From JACQID01 sp035290885 (GTDB taxonomy: Archaea > Aenigmatarchaeota > Aenigmatarchaeia > GW2011-AR5), in the NCBI GenBank assembly GCA_035290885.1, contig DATDTL010000082.1, positions 1 to 8,269 on the forward strand: DNA of 8,269 nt, in the 5' to 3' direction. Both the position numbers and the translations under genes were made by a program. The stretch's first letter is position 1, and every line of letters begins with the position of its first letter. The notes under the pieces are model-generated. The model was not told the origin of the DNA and searched no databases. It worked only from the letters and a program-made list of their open reading frames with translations. Of the stretch, positions 6,342-8,269 are shown one piece after another.

Positions 6342-6347
6342 TTTAAA
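6342..6347 (+). promoter_or_regulatory. TATA box of the DHH phosphoesterase gene (leaderless)
   Basis: TTTAAA is centred 26-27 bp upstream of the ATG at 6371. No Shine-Dalgarno lies between them (TTTTCAGATAAGCCT), so the mRNA is probably leaderless. The box overlaps the upstream in-frame ATG at 6347, which argues strongly against that ATG as the translation start. Confidence 0.7.
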
Positions 6348-6370
6348 TGCGTTTATTTTCAGATAAGCCT

Positions 6371-7438
6371 ATGACTCGCTATTTTTCAAACGCCGTGAAG
6401 TTCCTGAAGGACGTCAAGAAGACCGACAGCGTGGTCGTGATATTCAACAACGACGCGGACGGGATAGCGTCGTGCGCGCTCGTTAATATAATCCTGAAGG
6501 AAAAGGGCGTGAAGCCGTACATAATATCCCAGCCCATGCCCACGGAAAAGAACCTGATACGGAAGATACAGACCACCATCCCAACAAAGCTCATATTCCT
6601 TGACCTTGCCATGGACCAGCAGGAAAGCGTGATAAAGAAGCTGACCGGCATATGCGAAATCCTCGTTGTGGACCACCACAGCATACACAACGACATGAAC
6701 GCCCCGGGCGTCGTGCACTACAACCCGAGATTTGAAGGCAAGGACATATACCAGTCCACAACTTACATAGCCTACAAGATGACCTCGGAAATCCGTGACA
6801 TGAAGAAATATCTCTGGATTGCCGCGGTAGGCATGATAGGGGATTATAACCTTGACTATAGCGGAGACATTGTGGAAGAGGTGCGAAAAGCTTATCCTGA
6901 TGCAACAGGAAAGAAGCCGCTCTACGAGTCTTTCATGGGGCGGATAGCCGACATGATAGCCGCAACACGGGCAACGAATGCAGTGTCCTGCGAAGAGATG
7001 GTCGCGATATTCGAGAAAGCCGAGGCCTTGGAAACATTCAAGGAAACCCCGGGCAGCGAGAAAATGATAGACTCTTACAAGACGATAGAGAACGAGATGA
7101 TTTCCATAGAGCAGGACTTTGGCAAGAATGCGGAAACGCACGGCAACCTCATGCTTTACAACCTCAAGACGCGCTACAACCTGTGTTCCCCTGTATCCAC
7201 GCGGTTCAGCGAGAAGTTCATGGACAAGATGCTTGTCATATACCAGACGTCCACGGGCAAGGTCCACGCCTCGGCGAGAAATCAGGGAAAGAAGTTTGAC
7301 GTGGCCGCGGTCATGAAGAAAGCCGCCATCGGGCTGAAGGCGGCTGCAGGCGGCCATCCTGCGGCCGCGGGCGCGACCGTGGCGGAAAAGGACTGGGCAG
7401 AGTTCAAGGAGCGGCTTGTTGCAGCGATGAAGAAATGA
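6371..7438 (+). CDS. DHH/DHHA1 family phosphoesterase (RecJ-like/NrnA-like)
   Basis: The 355-aa product has the full DHH superfamily layout. Motif I is FNNDADGIAS (Asp28, Asp30), motif II is IFLDLA (Asp78), motif III is VVDHH (101-103) and motif IV is GMIGD (Asp158). The C-terminal DHHA1 domain shows HASAR (299-303) and GGHPAAAG (327-334). The Asp and His residues bind two Mn2+ or Mg2+ ions for phosphodiester hydrolysis. Archaeal relatives include RecJ-like 5' exonucleases (for example the GINS-associated nuclease) and small-RNA or nucleotide phosphodiesterases; which substrate applies cannot be read from the sequence. The position normally filled by His in HxDxDG is Asn26. A start at 6347 (8 residues longer) is rejected because that ATG lies in the promoter's TATA box. 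The gene is divergent from the 147-aa gene, and its TGA abuts the stop of the next, convergent gene with no gap. Confidence 0.92.
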   Translation: MTRYFSNAVKFLKDVKKTDSVVVIFNNDADGIASCALVNIILKEKGVKPYIISQPMPTEKNLIRKIQTTIPTKLIFLDLAMDQQESVIKKLTGICEILVVDHHSIHNDMNAPGVVHYNPRFEGKDIYQSTTYIAYKMTSEIRDMKKYLWIAAVGMIGDYNLDYSGDIVEEVRKAYPDATGKKPLYESFMGRIADMIAATRATNAVSCEEMVAIFEKAEALETFKETPGSEKMIDSYKTIENEMISIEQDFGKNAETHGNLMLYNLKTRYNLCSPVSTRFSEKFMDKMLVIYQTSTGKVHASARNQGKKFDVAAVMKKAAIGLKAAAGGHPAAAGATVAEKDWAEFKERLVAAMKK

Positions 7439-8269
7439 TCAGAACCCGTATTTTCCAAGCATTGATTTCAAGGCGCGGACAGCGTCTTCTGCCAGTTCAT
7501 ACCTTACCCGCACTACGGGCTTGTTGATTTTCAGCAGCCGCGAAAGGTCAACAGGCGATGCATCCAGCACAGCGTCGCACGGCACGGCGTTTATCGTTGC
7601 CTCAAGCTCTGCGGCCTGCTTTTTGCCGTAGCCCATTGCAGGAAGTTCTGATATGTTCGGGTATCTGGCATATACGGCTTTCAGCGAACCTTTGGCATAT
7701 TTCCTTCCGTCAACAACGCGGCAGTTGTATTTCTTCGCCGCTATGCTGCCTGCGCCGAATGCCATGCCGCCGTGCGTAAGCGTGGGGCCGTCACCCACGA
7801 CGAGCACGGTTTTTCCCTTCGCTAAAGAAGCATCGTCTATGGTAACGGCGGACTTCGCAAGTATTATCTTCGCCTTCGGGTTCACGGCTTTCGCGTTCCG
7901 TTCCACTGCCGCGACGTCTCCCTTCCTCGCAGAATCAACCTTGTTTATTATAATCACGTCAGCCATGCGCAGGTTTGCCTCGCCCGGATGATACCGCATT
8001 TCATGACCGGCCCTGTGGGGATCTGCCACCACTATGCTGAAGTCCGGGCGTATGAAGGAGAAATCGTTGTTGCCGCCGTCCCATAAAACTATATCGGCTT
8101 CTTTCTCGGCTGCGCGGAGTATTCGTTCATAGTCAACGCCGGCGTAAACCACGGTGCCGGCCTCTATGTGCGGCTCGTACTCTTCCCGCTCTTCTATTGT
8201 CGTGTTCTGGCTTTTCAGATCTTCGTATGATGAAAATCTCTGGACGGCCTGCTTCGCAAGGTCGCCGTA
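7439..8269 (-). CDS. COG2403-family P-loop protein, cyclic 2,3-diphosphoglycerate synthetase-like (3' part, N-terminus outside window)
   Basis: The frame is open from the right edge to a TGA at 7439-7441, giving 276 residues of the C-terminal part. From the edge, the protein reads YGDLAKQAVQRF at residues 1-12, then EEREEYEPHI (about 27-36), VYAGVDYERIL (41-51), the Walker B-like VLWDGGNNDF (61-70), VVADPHRAGHE (80-90), the NKVD guanine-specificity-like motif (109-112), GDGPTLTHGGM (159-169) and PVVRVRYEL near the end. These match the archaeal predicted GTPases of COG2403, relatives of cyclic 2,3-diphosphoglycerate synthetase; full members are about 440-460 aa. The P-loop would lie upstream, beyond the edge. 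The biochemical role of COG2403 proteins is not firmly known, so a solute-synthesis function is inference. A GTG at 8152 is an internal valine codon, not the start, because homologous sequence continues upstream of it. Confidence 0.88.
   Translation of the reverse strand, partial: YGDLAKQAVQRFSSYEDLKSQNTTIEEREEYEPHIEAGTVVYAGVDYERILRAAEKEADIVLWDGGNNDFSFIRPDFSIVVADPHRAGHEMRYHPGEANLRMADVIIINKVDSARKGDVAAVERNAKAVNPKAKIILAKSAVTIDDASLAKGKTVLVVGDGPTLTHGGMAFGAGSIAAKKYNCRVVDGRKYAKGSLKAVYARYPNISELPAMGYGKKQAAELEATINAVPCDAVLDASPVDLSRLLKINKPVVRVRYELAEDAVRALKSMLGKYGF

Noticed and set aside
6386..7357. 323-aa open frame on the minus strand opposite the DHH gene
   Set aside because: It lies entirely within a gene with clear conserved motifs, has no promoter or ribosome-binding site, and its His/Tyr/Val-rich composition is typical of an antisense shadow of a biased coding sequence.
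7439..8152. COG2403 gene starting at the GTG at 8152
   Set aside because: The same frame stays open to the right edge and encodes family-like sequence upstream (EEREEYEPHI), so the GTG is an internal valine codon.

Overview
The window looks like a piece of an archaeal chromosome. The evidence is an archaeal-type MBF1 transcription or translation factor, an archaeal-like isoleucyl-tRNA synthetase, an archaeal DHH/DHHA1 phosphoesterase, and a COG2403 P-loop protein related to cyclic 2,3-diphosphoglycerate synthetase. TATA boxes also sit at archaeal spacing (about 22-31 bp) from the start codons. Small gene products, tight packing and a shortened IleRS would fit a reduced, DPANN-like lineage, but that placement is inference and no phylum can be fixed from this sequence.

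Layout. Positions 1-1771 (minus strand) hold the 5' part of a large secreted LamG/PKD-like/FN3/Ig-like surface protein that runs off the left edge. Positions 1772-2052 are non-coding, with its promoter and two inverted repeats. Positions 2053-2478 (minus) encode aMBF1. Positions 2479-2718 are non-coding, with the mbf1 promoter and a pair of look-alike imperfect palindromes. Positions 2719-2991 (plus) encode an unrecognised 90-aa protein. Positions 3040-5832 (plus) encode ileS. A 147-aa unrecognised protein (5829-6272, minus) overlaps the end of ileS by 4 nt. Positions 6273-6370 are a compact divergent promoter region with two TATA boxes flanking a perfect 6+6 bp inverted repeat. Positions 6371-7438 (plus) encode the DHH phosphoesterase. 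Its stop codon directly abuts the stop of a convergent, right-truncated COG2403-family gene (7439-8269, minus).

How the genes relate. There is no obvious pathway operon: almost every gene has its own promoter, and the neighbours look like a mix of information processing (ileS, mbf1, DHH nuclease), cell surface (LamG protein) and unknowns. Two start-site styles appear. Three genes (LamG protein, 147-aa protein, DHH protein) have a TATA box centred 25-27 bp before the ATG and no Shine-Dalgarno, as expected for leaderless mRNAs. Three others (mbf1, the 90-aa gene, ileS) have a GTGA/GGTG-type Shine-Dalgarno 4-6 nt before an ATG. In mbf1 and ileS this motif contains a GTG that is easily mistaken for the start.

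I found no CRISPR array, tRNA, rRNA, insertion sequence or convincing new multi-gene system. The best leads are the operator-like palindrome between the divergent leaderless promoters, the paired palindromes upstream of the 90-aa gene, and the two unrecognised small proteins.
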